DNA of 64,000 nt from contig OX438747.1 of NCBI GenBank assembly GCA_949316235.1, positions 29,764,618 through 29,828,617 of the forward strand. Direction: 5' to 3'. The translations under genes were made by a program, and so were the position numbers. The stretch comes from Oegoconia quadripuncta (Eukaryota; Arthropoda; Insecta; Lepidoptera; Autostichidae). Under the pieces are notes generated by a model. It saw nothing but the letters and a program-made list of their open reading frames with translations. It ran no database searches and was not told the origin of the DNA. This document shows, one piece after another, positions 33,961 to 46,500 of the stretch. Positions within the stretch are counted from its first letter, which is position 1. Each line of letters begins with the position of its first letter.

Positions 33961-36900
33961 GACTACTTACAGAGCAAGAGATATGTAATAGTAGATTGTT
34001 AACCAAGGGCTGTATGACATCAATTGCATACGAGGTTTTTGGCGCGCGAGCGCAGCGAGGGCGCTAATTAGCCCGAGTATGCAATTGATGCTTACACCCG
34101 AGATAAACACTCTGCTTTACATATCGATTGTGAGGTAAGTAAAAATAAGAAAGCAGGTTTCTATGAACATTTATTAAAGAGAAACATGTGTATTTAATTA
34201 AAATTATGGCACGCATGAGCGTCAAATCGTGCTGGCCAGTTTGATTTTTAAATCGATTTCAACTAACATACGATGTGACTGCGAAACAAATAGTTCGATA
34301 TTTAAAATAAAATCTTCTTAAATATAAATTAATATAAATTGTCTCGATTCCGATTCGAGTAAATAATCGATACCGAGAAAAAAAAATAACTTTTTAAAAA
34401 TATTCTTCTTGCAGTATGAGTATGACAGTTCTTTTTTCAAATTCCAAAACCTATGCTGTAATGCTAACATTACATGGTAGGTTTTGAAACCTATGCTGTA
34501 ATGATATCCATACACCCCGGCATTCAGGGAAGTAAGTCAAAGCACACTTCCTTCAATAAAAGAAAAAAAAAAAATCAATGAATCTCCTCTTATCTTCTCC
34601 GTGGTTGTCAATATGATTTCTAAGTTATTTCTGAGCAAACAAATGGCATGTATTTTTATTTATTTAATTTTTTTTCTTGATATATATATTTAATATTATA
34701 TATTTAATATATATATGTATATAAATTTGTGTGTGTTATGTAGTCAATAATATATGATATGTTTAAGTGCAGTTAAATTATCTAGTTATAGTTTGTAGGC
34801 TTAGTTTATGTATTTTTATCTTTACGTTATATTTTTTACCAACTATAAAATACACCCGTATTGCTACTATTAGTGCAAACCTCACCTACTGGTAGCTTGT
34901 ATCTTTACCCTAAGGTTTGCCTGGAAGAGATCGCTGTTAGCGATAAGGCCGCCTTTTTGTGCGATTAATGATGTACGCTGTATTCTTCATGTATCTTTTG
35001 TTAATTGTGCAATAAAGAGTATTTGTATTGTATTGTATTGTAAGTGACTACTTACAGAGCAAGAGATATGTAATAGTAGATTGTTAACCAAGGGCTGTAT
35101 GACATCAATTGCATACGAGGTTTTTGGCGCGCGAGCGCAGCGAGGGCGCTAATTAGCCCGAGTATGCAATTGATGCTTACACCCGAGATAAACACTCTGC
35201 TTTACATATCGATTGTGAGGTAAGTAAAAATAAGAAAGCAGGTTTCTATGAACATTTATTAAAGAGAAACATGTGTATTTAATTAAAATTATGGCACGCA
35301 TGAGCGTCAAATCGTGCTGGCCAGTTTGATTTTTAAATCGATTTCAACTAACATACGATGTGACTGCGAAACAAATAGTTCGATATTTAAAATAAAATCT
35401 TCTTAAATATAAATTAATATAAATTGTCTCGATTCCGATTCGAGTAAATAATCGATACCGAGAAAAAAAAATAACTTTTTAAAAATATTCTTCTTGCAGT
35501 ATGAGTATGACAGTTCTTTTTTCAAATTCCAAAACCTATGCTGTAATGCTAACATTACATGGTAGGTTTTGAAACCTATGCTGTAATGATATCCATACAC
35601 CCCGGCATTCAGGGAAGTAAGTCAAAGCACACTTCCTTCAATAAAAGAAAAAAAAAATCAATGAATCTCCTCTTATCTTCTCCGTGGTTGTCAATATGAT
35701 TTCTAAGTTATTTCTGAGCAAACAAATGGCATGTATTTTTATTTATTTAATTTTTTTTCTTGATATATATATTTAATATTATATATTTAATATATATATG
35801 TATATAAATTTGTGTGTGTTATGTAGTCAATAATATATGATATGTTTAAGTGCAATTAAATTATCTAGTTATAGTTTGTAGGCTTAGTTTATGTATTTTT
35901 ATCTTTACGTTATATTTTTTACCAACTATAAAATACACCCGTATTGCTACTATTAGTGCAAACCTCACCTACTGGTAGCTTGTATCTTTACCCTAAGGTT
36001 TGCCTGGAAGAGATCGCTGTTAGCGATAAGGCCGCCTTTTTGTGCGATTAATGATGTACGCTGTATTCTTCATGTATCTTTTGTTAATTGTGCAATAAAG
36101 AGTATTTGTATTGTATTGTATTGTAAGTGACTACTTACAGAGCAAGAGATATGTAATAGTAGATTGTTAACCAAGGGCTGTATGACATCAATTGCATACG
36201 AGGTTTTTGGCGCGCGAGCGCAGCGAGGGCGCTAATTAGCCCGAGTATGCAATTGATGCTTACACCCGAGATAAACACTCTGCTTTACATATCGATTGTG
36301 AGGTAAGTAAAAATAAGAAAGCAGGTTTCTATGAACATTTATTAAAGAGAAACATGTGTATTTAATTAAAATTATGGCACGCATGCGCGTCAAATCGTGC
36401 TGGCCAGTTTGATTTTTAAATCGATTTCAACTAACATACGATGTGACTGCGAAACAAATAGTTCGATATTTAAAATAAAATCTTCTTAAATATAAATTAA
36501 TATAAATTGTCTCGATTCCGATTCGAGTAAATAATCGATACCGAGAAAAAAAAATAACTTTTTAAAAATATTCTTCTTGCAGTATGAGTATGACAGTTCT
36601 TTTTTCAAATTCCAAAACCTATGCTGTAATGCTAACATTACATGGTAGGTTTTGAAACCTATGCTGTAATGATATCCATACACCCCGGCATTCAGGGAAG
36701 TAAGTGACTACTTACAGAGCAAGAGATATGTATAACTATATAAACAATGCTACCATTGCAACACCTTACTAGTGCTGGTACTCGAAGCAAACACGAAAAC
36801 ATCTATCTGGGGTAAGAATTCCTCATGAATTCGAACTGTACAACTTCTATCAATACGTAATCTAATACGTCGGAGGAGTAAAAGTTTTTTCCTACTAAAG

Positions 36901-36969
36901 TCTAACAACAATAAATAAACAATAATATTTTTATTTTATTTTATTTTCATTATGTAGTTCCATTTATTT

Positions 36970-37131
36970 TTATTGCTCTTTGTCGTACAATATTGTGCCA
37001 ATCATTTTTTTAGTATGTGTATTTTTAATTTTTTCTTGTGTTTCCAATAAGAGATCTTTAGAGTTATGGAGTAACTTTTTCAGTATTGTTTTCTCTAGAA
37101 AGTTTGGTAAAGGTTCGGATTTTAGCAACAT
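36970..37131 (-). CDS. small ORF, 53 codons, function unknown
   Basis: The minus-strand frame starts MLLKSEPLPNFLEKTILKKL and runs to a stop at 36970. It is Leu/Lys-rich and amphipathic (KTILKKLLHNSKDLLLETQE). An overlapping frame from a possible acceptor at about 37190 reads NCWPEINKYDLDRLAFFHVA. Either could be the last exon of a minus-strand gene starting near 37475. No family was recognised. Confidence 0.3.
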   Translation of the reverse strand: MLLKSEPLPNFLEKTILKKLLHNSKDLLLETQEKIKNTHTKKMIGTILYDKEQ

Positions 37132-37250
37132 GAAAAAAAGCCAGCCGATCTAAATCATACTTATTGATCTCAGGCCAACAATTCTGTGCAAGCTAGGGAT
37201 CGTAAACTCAAACTGCTTAGTAATAAGTTCTTAGGCGATCGATAGGCTAA

Positions 37251-37475
37251 CTACGGCATGCTTGGAATCATAGTGTATAAATTGTCTCTAAAGGTAATCT
37301 CAGAACAATAACTAGAACAGGGAATGAAGAATATAAGTGTTGCCAATACAAATAATGTCATTTTATCCACCACTCGCGACTGGTCACAAATGCCTAAAAA
37401 TACCGTCGCCATATTGGTATTGTCAAAAAGTTCGGGATATATCGGTGCTGAAGAAAAAATGATTTCTCGCCCCAT
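37251..37475 (-). CDS. ORF with one hydrophobic segment, head-to-head with the large plus-strand gene
   Basis: 74 codons from the first ATG. An internal ATG (MATVFLGICDQSRVVDKM) has a stronger initiation context. The segment MTLFVLATLIFFIPCSSYCS could be a signal peptide or a transmembrane helix. It has weak resemblance to the first helix of VMA21-type proteins, but no second helix was found. A possible donor GT lies just before the stop (CC-GTAGTT). The start is about 95 bp from the plus-strand ATG at 37571, suggesting a shared promoter. Confidence 0.35.
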   Translation of the reverse strand: MGREIIFSSAPIYPELFDNTNMATVFLGICDQSRVVDKMTLFVLATLIFFIPCSSYCSEITFRDNLYTMIPSMP

Positions 37476-37528
37476 TACGTCTGAATATTCGCTGATTGTG
37501 TGATCTTGTACAATCCGCTGTGACTTTA

Positions 37529-37574
37529 GATGTTTCGTTCGTTGATTACGTTGTGTTATTCGGTTTGCAAATGA
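37529..37574 (+). other. upstream ORF overlapping the main start codon
   Basis: A short frame [14 protein letters not shown] ends at a TGA that overlaps the ATG at 37571 (ATGA arrangement). If the transcript starts upstream of it, translation of the large gene could depend on leaky scanning or re-initiation. Confidence 0.4.
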
Positions 37575-40500
37575 TGTTTTCTATGGAGAAATGTTCGGAG
37601 CGCAATGGGACTGGTACACCTGAGGAGTCGGAGTTATATACCGGTGGTGGCGGAGGGATGGGGAAAGAAGGTGTGCCTTCGGACGAGGTGGCCTCGGCGG
37701 TGGCCGCTGTATCCGATGAGATAGGTGACATCTTGAAAGACGAGCTTGGAGACGCCGATAGGGCAGATCGCATTGGAGCTGAGCTGGCGGACCTGAGTGC
37801 TGAGTTAGGCCTCCTCGCCGGCCTGGCGGACAGTGAAGCGCAGCCCGACTTCGCTTCCCGCTTCGAAGTACCTTTCGAATGGATTGCCGTAAGTGTCTCG
37901 TCAATATGGCTGACATAGCTTCAATCATCACTGTAACAAGTTTTTCCAAATTAAAGTTACTTTCCCACGGTAATACGTCCATGATAATGTCAATATTTAC
38001 ACAAATCTTTTAGCAGGTGTGTGATGGGTGTGTAAGGTGTCATTGACCTTTACTATAATGCTATTTATGTGCATACTTTGGACATTTGGCAATTGTATGA
38101 AGAATGTGAGTTGTCATATTTAGTAACAGCATTATTAGCCAAGCCTTTGAAACTTATCATTACAGTTTGTTTGTTTGTGTGTAGCTAAATATAAAATTTA
38201 ACTCATCTTTTCTCACCCAAGTGCAAGAACAGGACAACATCACTTTAAATCTATGCCGATTTGTTTAGTTTTTATTAAATGATTGGTCACAAAATCTGAT
38301 CAACATTTTGTAAAATTATGCATTATTTAAATACAAATCATTATAAAATTTTGCTTATTCTATACTGAAATCACCATTTTTGATTCACCAAATTTAGAAT
38401 TATGTGAATCGGATGTCACATGTCATAAAAAAAATACAAACATGTGAATTGATTCACCTCCTTGTTATGTATAAGGACAGGAGTCGACACAGGTGATACA
38501 CACCAAGGTTAGCAACACACTGATTTAATGACATATGCATAGCTAGGGATACATATGTAACACTCCTTTTTGAATTTGGTTAAAAATCAAAGTATATTGT
38601 TGTTCTAAATAGAACAAAGACAAAGTGGTACTTTACCCTTTTAGTTCTGTCAAATCTGTTAAATAAATCATAATATCATGTAGAGGTGCAGATTCGTCCC
38701 TTAGTTTAATTCCCAAGGCAAAACCAATTCAGTAACCCTTATCGTATTTTCGCTACTAGGATTGTACAAAATCCTTCTAATTTTGTTACCTGAATCACTG
38801 AATTTATACTTGTTTATATTTACTTCTTTAGCACAAGCACTGGCCTCTTCAAACACCAGGTAGAATTACTACAAAGTAGTAGTTGCAATAATAAAGAAAG
38901 TGAAGTGACATATACAGGGTGAAATTTTCAAGTGGACGTGGATGGTGAAATCCATAAGTTTGAGGAATAGCGAAAAGTACTTGATGGAGTCTCAGGCCCG
39001 ATTTTGATAAAAACTAAAACTGCATCATTGGATTTTTGAAAAATTTATATTCCTAGCCAAGAATCGGACCTGTTCATTTTGAAAAAATAAACACTATTAT
39101 TACACCATTCGATAGTGTCTCTAATAAGGAAGGAATTCTGGGAAGTAATGACATTCATCAAAATCGGGCCCGTGACTCCTTTGAGTGCTTTAGGCTATTC
39201 CTCATAGTTTTGAATTTGGTCGTCAACTTCCCCTTGAAAAACTCACTACTGGGCAGAATAAAGAAACATAAAACTAATAAAATAAGGATAAAATTCTGGT
39301 TGAGTATGTACATTACCGTACCACAGGGAACTATAACCAAAAAAGTTACCTTCAGCTTATTTCGAACTGCGCTAATCATTTGTGTGGAAATTACCCCAGT
39401 ATTTTGTATTAACGTTTTTGTGTTTGCTTTTACTTTAATTGTTGAGTAAAAACCAATATCGGAATGTTCCGTTTTGAATGGTAAAACCTTTGTAAAATAG
39501 TGCTATTGGGCCCAAGGTACACATGTGTACCAATCCGGTAGAAGCAAAGAAATACTTTTCATTGTTAAACAATTATTATTATTGCTGAATAAGCCGGGTT
39601 GAAACATCTGATGAAGCTTATATCTGAGTTCAGTTTCTCAGTTTGTCGGAGTTAAGATTTTCAGTCATCGTTTATGAATGATATAGTAAATCACGATAGC
39701 TGATATTAGTTGTATTGAATTCCATGAATTTACAACACTAAATTATTATATTACAATTGCTAAAATCACTAGATTGTAATGAATCAGCTGGTCCTGACCA
39801 TATTCATCCTGGTTTCGCCGTCCTATACTCTATTATACTTAGCAAAAGTATTGTGCTGGCTATATGGAAGATAGCATTGCACAAAAAGGTTGTAAGCGTA
39901 AAGTTGAAAACTATAGGCTCACTTCCGACAGGTTGACGTAGTGGATCGTGACCCTGTCAGCGAAACCCAATGGTTGCGGTTTCTAATCCCATGAAGTACT
40001 ATGGATACTAGATAACGGATAAACGTACATGAATATTTATATAAACATCCATGACTCTGGAATAAATGTTCGTATTCATCACACAAAGATTTGCCCCTCG
40101 CGAGATTCGAACCCGCAACCTGACAGGGTCACTATCCACTACACCAATCGGTCGTCAATTTTTGAAGCCATTATATAATTTTTGAAGTAATGATAATGAA
40201 CGTCTGATATTATGCATTATATTAATTAGTGATAGTTCATTTTTTACCCACTTAACAAAGAAAAGGACTTTCACTGAATCAGCCACTACGAATTAAAAAA
40301 TAATTTTATTGATATGCTCATATCTCTCAATCAGTTATTTTCTGTTTACTGTCGCAATTATTATTATTTCTAGTATATGAAAAAACATCTTTCGAAGTCG
40401 CCGCCAATGGATATATGTACAGTGAATATAATGTAGATTGATTTAATATTTCCGGGTCAGTACGCTTCCACCTTCGGCCTCATCTTCACTTAACATCAGG

Positions 40501-43500
40501 TGTGATTGAGGTCAACGGCTAACCAATAATGCATAAAAAAAAATCAACTAACCCCGACTTCGAAATTATCCAGTACTAGCTTTCCGCCCGCGGATTCGCC
40601 TGCGTGGAATAACTTTATCGAACTCGAACTACTCACTTTATCGGGATAAAAAATATCCTATGTCTTAATCCAAGGTATGTCTTACCTATACAATGTGTCC
40701 CGGAGAGAAGTGACCAGCGGGCGTAGTTTGAAAATTTATACAAAATTATCGATAAATCATTTAAATTTAGAGACCTAACTGCTTTTGTTTTTTAAAAATT
40801 GTTAATCCTTTTTTTTTAATAGACATGTCTGACCTTCTGCACTATTTTAGTCATAATTTCTTTGTTTTTACGTCTTTCCCAATTCTTTTTTTTTTAATTC
40901 AGTGCTGTTATTATTATTCATCAAATTAAGTTATGAAAATTATCCCAAAACAAATAAATAATTTATTAAAAAAGAAATAAACTTAAAATTCGACCAACAA
41001 AACTGTATTTCTTTAAGTTTAAAAATAAAAAAACGAAAAATGTCCCTATAACATCATGTTTTTTTTTAATTATTATGATACTACATGATATTCTCTAAAA
41101 TATCCTCGAACAATGTTTTTAGTTATTTCAAATAAATGTGAACGTACGAGACATTGAAATTGACCTTTTATGCTCCAGTAACTAGATAGAGATAAGTTTA
41201 AAAAAATGAAAGTAATGTTTTAAGCAGTTTATTTGCACATTTAAGTGTTTTGTTATTACAATGAATCATTTTGATTTTAACATGATAGTTTAATAATAAA
41301 TAAAAGATACTTAATTTGTTAAAATGGTTGTTTATTAAGAAAAATCAGGTAATTAATTAATTATGTTTTCAAAATGACCGCCGTCAGCGGTTGTGCAGGC
41401 CAGGGCCCTAAATGACATCCTTAGTGTAGTTCGCCTTATTTCTGCATGATTCTGCGCTATTTCTGCGGCAGCAGCATCGATTCTCTGTTTCAGCTGGTCT
41501 CTTGAAATTATTGGCACAGCATAAACTTTTTGCTTCATGTAGCCCCAGAAATAATAATCAAGAGGCGTCAAGTCTGGTGACCTCGGGGGCCATGCTATTG
41601 GACCGCCTCTGCCAATCCATCTTGGATAATTTTCATTGATGAATTCACGTAACGAAACATAATTAATTAATTACCTGATTTTTCTTAATAAACAACCATT
41701 TTAACAAATTAAGTATCTTTTATTTATTATTAAACTATCATGTTAAAATCAAAATGATTCATTGTAATAACAAAACACTTAAATGTGCAAATAAACTGCT
41801 TAAAACATTACTTTCATTTTTTTAAACTTATCTCTATCTAGTTACTGGAGCATAAAAGGTCAATTTCAATGTCTCGTACGTTCACATTTATTTGAAATAA
41901 CTAAAAACATTGTTCGAGGATATTTTAGAGAATATCATGTAGTATCATAATAATTAAAAAAAAACATGATGTTATAGGGACATTTTTCGTTTTTTTATTT
42001 TTAAACTTAAAGAAATACAGTTTTGTTGGTCGAATTTTAAGTTTATTTCTTTTTTAATAAATTATTTATTTGTTTTGGGATAATTTTCATAACTTAATTT
42101 GATGAATAATAATAACAGCACTGAATTAAAAAAAAAAGAATTGGGAAAGACGTAAAAACAAAGAAATTATGACTAAAATAGTGCAGAAGGTCAGACATGT
42201 CTATTAAAAAAAAAGGATTAACAATTTTTAAAAAACAAAAGCAGTTAGGTCTCTAAATTTAAATGATATATCGATAATTTTGTATAAATTTTCAAACTAC
42301 GCCCGCTGGTCACTTCTCTCCGGGACACATTGTATAAATAAATAATAAATATCTTTAGACATACACACAGCACCATCTAGTTCCACTGTAAGCAACTTTA
42401 GGCTTGTGTTGTGGATACCAGATAGTTGATATACTACATAAATACATTTTTTTTGTAAATATTTATCCACAACGGGTTAGCACTTGACCTCAATCACACC
42501 TGATATTAAGTGAAGATAAGGCCGAAGGTGGTGTAAATAAATACTGATTATAAACGAAAACATCCATAACTCAGCTACACATGTCCGTATTCATCACACA
42601 AACGTATGCCCCTAGCGGGATTCGAACCCGCGACCATTTGGTGTAGTGGTCAGAGTTTCTAACCACTACACCAAACAGGTCGTCATACCAAATTTCATCC
42701 AAATCCGTTCATCAGTTTCGCCGTGATTGAGCATTAATCAATCAATCAAACAAACAAATAAACAAACTAACATCCAAACTTTTGCATTTATAATATTAGT
42801 TAGATTCCTTTGGAGGCAGTATTGTTAATTCAAACAACCTTATGTCAAGCTTCCACCTCCTTGAACTTGTTGATTGAATTTGTCTGTCAAGATATGCAAG
42901 GTAGCCCATTAGCCAAGTGGACTTGTGTGTTCAATTTAGTTGTAATGATTTGCATCCTGCATTGACCATTACAATGTATAAAGGGCATGATACAAAATAT
43001 GCCTTTTGTGTGTTGTGGATGTTTTATCTGTGATCTTATGCAGTTTTTTTTCTGATAATAAATTTATCCTCAAACTCAGTTAGCTCACATATTTTTGTAA
43101 TTACTCAAATCGGGTTTAAGTTACATTGAGTTAAGAGGGCTTAATCCGTACAGTGGCGACGTCATTGGATAAATTAACATTTCCTTTCATATACAGGATA
43201 AATGAAAAATATCGCTCTGATCTGCAGTCGAAAATCCTTGAAGCAATTATAAATAATACCTAAATAGCATTAATTACGTTTATTTTCGAGAATTTTGAAA
43301 TGCGCTCCGGAAAAATACCCCTGTATCAGAGAAATTTAAGCAGTTTATGCATATTGTGACAATGTGTAACACATAAGGATTTTTTGCCGTTTTATGTATA
43401 TATATATATTTCCGCCCGCGACTTCGTCCGCGTGGAAGATTTTATAAAAATCGGTTCAGCAAAAAAAATAACCTATATGTTAATCCAGGTACTAATCTGT

Positions 43501-46500
43501 GTATAGGCGTGAAGAGGTAACAAACAAACAAACCTTCGTATTGATAATATTAGTGGGATGAAGGATAAATTTTATGTTTTTTTTTGGGAGGCACTTAGAG
43601 ACTTTTCAACAAAACTAAAAAGAAAACATTAAAAACTTTGAAACTTTCAATTTCCGGACCCCGATGAAGAGAGTCAAATCGATGAGAAATACTTTAAAAA
43701 ATGTTTAAATTAACTTTCAAGATTTGTTTACATAGTTACAAGTGAAGCTGATAAAAGCGTGTTAACCAGACTGCAATAGCTTGTACTTGATTCAAAAGCT
43801 CTTTACATGTAATCCCCATGATGAGACCTTTCTTATCATACCCATGTTGTACTCCTTCAGTAATAAGTAAGAGTTTAACCATCCACGGAGATGGTGAAAC
43901 TCTTCACTGGGTACTAGTAAACCCCTCGAGTTTGGGCTCATATGATTCGTTTTGAGATATATTACACTTGGTGTCGACGATTTGATGATGGAGCCAGGAG
44001 ATGGATGATGGAAATGTAGCGTGATTTTTTAGTTTTTCAAATTTTTAATTTACCTAGGTATGCATCTTGATCGACGCTTAACCTGGAAACAGCACATAAA
44101 GACAAAAAGGGAGGAACTAAATATCAAATATAAGACACTTCACTGGCTACTTGGAAGAAATAGCAAACTCTCTACTGACAACAAGCTACTGATTTACAAG
44201 TCAGTGCTGAAGCCAGTCTGGATGTATGGACTACAGCTGTGGGGAAGCGCCTCCAATTCCAACATAGCATCTCGGCAAAGAATGCAAAACATAATTCTAA
44301 GAACGATAAGCGGAACTGCTTGGTTTATAAGAAACGAAGAGATTCACCAGAACTTGGGAATGCCTACAATATCTCAAGAAATCCAAAAGGCAAATGAGAA
44401 GTATAGAACTCGGCTGGCTAGACACCCAAATGTACTAGCAGCTGATCTAAATAGAAGAGGCTATGCAAAACGCCTCAAAAGAAAAGACCTTGCAGTCAGT
44501 GATTGATTGGAGGAGGAAATAAGAGTAGATGTTCTCAATGGAGAACACGCTCAAAAACTCAAATAATCAACAAAAAATCTGCTTATAGTCTGACTGAAAT
44601 TTTTAATTGTTATTTTTGTTTTGCAACCAAGTTACTGGTTCGTATCCCGTTATATTTGTTTCAATATGAACACTTCTTAATAGTGCCTTGTGAATACAGA
44701 TGGGCCACCGCGGGTCAGGCAGCGGTTCATCGTCGTCGTCCTGGTCAGGAGCGCACGCCGGCCGGGGGAGACGCCCATCGCGACCGCAGCGGGCGCCGCG
44801 CCGACGCCCCATCGCCAAAGGGAAGGAGGTAATGTCTGTTAACGTAGCACTACATGATGGGCTATCATGCTGGCCCATTAACATGTGTTATCGGATGGCT
44901 TATGGCGCGGTGGAATGGCGATGGGACGAGCTTCATCTGCACATCAAAGCCGTGTTCGCGCTTTTTCAAATTCGGACTACTTGGCGTGGGGAGGGATTCC
45001 ACCTGTATATAGTTAACATACCAAACATTCGCACTAAGCGGTCCGACTCTTCATTCATAATGCTAACAGCTAAGGCATGGAACTCCCTTCCGGCGTCAGT
45101 CTTTCCTGGGTCCTACAACCTTGGGATCTCCAAGAGCATGGTGAATAGGCATCTATTGAGATCGCGTACTTCACCTTCGGCCACATCGTCTTTTTCCGTC
45201 AGGTGTGATTGTGGTCAAATGTGACTGATTAATTATGAAAGAAAAAATACGATGGTCAAAATTATAAATTCCGTCGCTAATTTATCTTAGTAGGCTTTCC
45301 CTCTTATAATGAGGGAGAATGGGTCATAGTCCACCACGCTGGCCCAGTGCGGGTTGGGAACTTCACATGCCTTTGAATTTTTATTTCTCAGGCATGCAGG
45401 TTTCCTCACGATTTTGTCCTTCATCGTTTAAGAGTAGTCGGATAAATGCACGTAAGTAATTAAATTAAATTAAAAAACTCATTGATACATGGCCTGCCTG
45501 AGAATCGAATGCGGACCTCCCAAATTGGAAGACCGCGTCTTAACCGCTGGGCCACCGATGCTCTTACGCTACCTACGATATATATTAGCTCCTTACCTAT
45601 AAAATTGGCATTTTGTATGAAGAATTTCATTAAGACTGTTCTCTCCATACAAACATTTTTGATTTTTTTTTGGGAACGGCAAATCCAAATTTAGATAAAC
45701 TTTGTGTGTATTATCGGATAACATTAAGTTAAGTATAGGCAGCCTTAATTTTTAAAAGTAACCGCTTTATAAAAGTTTCAGCGAATCTAAGAAATGATTA
45801 GGGAAGCAAAGGAAAAGAGCTCTGTTTAAATTTTTTTTATTATGTGATTTAGCCCAGAAATTAAAATAATATTTCATGTGACACCTTGAAATAATATTCC
45901 ATTTTCTAAATAAAAAACAAATTTGGATAAAGCTTTGAAATAGCAGGAATTGGTACATAATGATTAAGCGAAGAAAAAAACTCCAATTTCATAGGTAAAG
46001 ACCCAATATTTGTTATATGTGATGGCAGATGTCGCGGCGTCGCAGCGCGGCGGCCCGCCGTGCCGTGTCTCTGCGCGTGCGCCGCGTGGAGCTGGTCTCC
46101 GACGCGTCCGACGTGGGCGCCTCCACCGACTCCGACGACCAGTGGACGGAGCTGGACGACGCATGTCAGTATACTCCTATTAGCGGTGGCGTGCTCCGTA
46201 CAGGCGGAGAGGCAGTGCCTAACCTAGCAAATTGTAAGCTTTCTTCGAAATGCATTGTCAGGACAGCTGATACATATTGATGTGTACGTAAATATTTAAA
46301 CAGTTGCGAGGATTGCTATTAGTGTAAGTCAGGCTTTTTGGCGGGATCTCGGCGAGTGAAGTTGCATTTTTCTTTATAATTCTTATAATTTGTGCATTCT
46401 AACTTTTGAAGCTTAATAATGGCAGAATATTGTGCAGCAAACGATAGTGTTGGTGTACAGGTGAAAGAAAGTGTAAATTAACATTCCCACAAGAAGCCGC

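Larger units (their letters stand above)
32901..36730. repeat. tandem array: three units of about 1,085 bp and one of 577 bp
   Basis: Units: 32901-33985, 33986-35070, 35071-36153 and 36154-36730. Each starts TAATAGTAGATTGTTAACC and ends GAGCAAGAGATATG. The copies are almost identical, with differences such as A-run and TA-run lengths and single bases, so the array is recent or homogenised. Unit 4 lacks the 501-bp insertion of the others. A 65-codon minus frame recurs in every unit but has no known domain. Confidence 0.95.

Noticed and set aside
33174..36683. 65-85-codon minus-strand frame repeated in each tandem unit (MYGYHYSIGFKTYHVML...)
   Set aside because: Its repetition follows from the DNA repeat; the sequence is AT-driven, has no known domain and is cut by the unit boundary.
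36700..36730. Unit 4 of the tandem array as a deletion product
   Set aside because: The site in unit 4 is exactly the sequence expected before insertion, with one GTAAGT; the empty site is the simpler reading.
37251..37475. VMA21 (V-ATPase assembly factor)
   Set aside because: One hydrophobic segment with weak resemblance to the first helix, but no second helix or C-terminal signal could be found; kept only as an unnamed ORF.
44060..44832. Jockey RT fragment as a 5' exon of the large gene
   Set aside because: It ends in its own stop and LINE 3' sequence before the 3' splice site at 44699; exon 2 joins in phase to exon 1 at 37888 instead.
46021..46165. Alternative frame starting [11 protein letters not shown] at exon 3
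   Set aside because: It begins inside the acceptor region and breaks phase with exons 2 and 4; the frame starting [11 protein letters not shown] keeps phase and codes an acidic tail continuous with exon 4.
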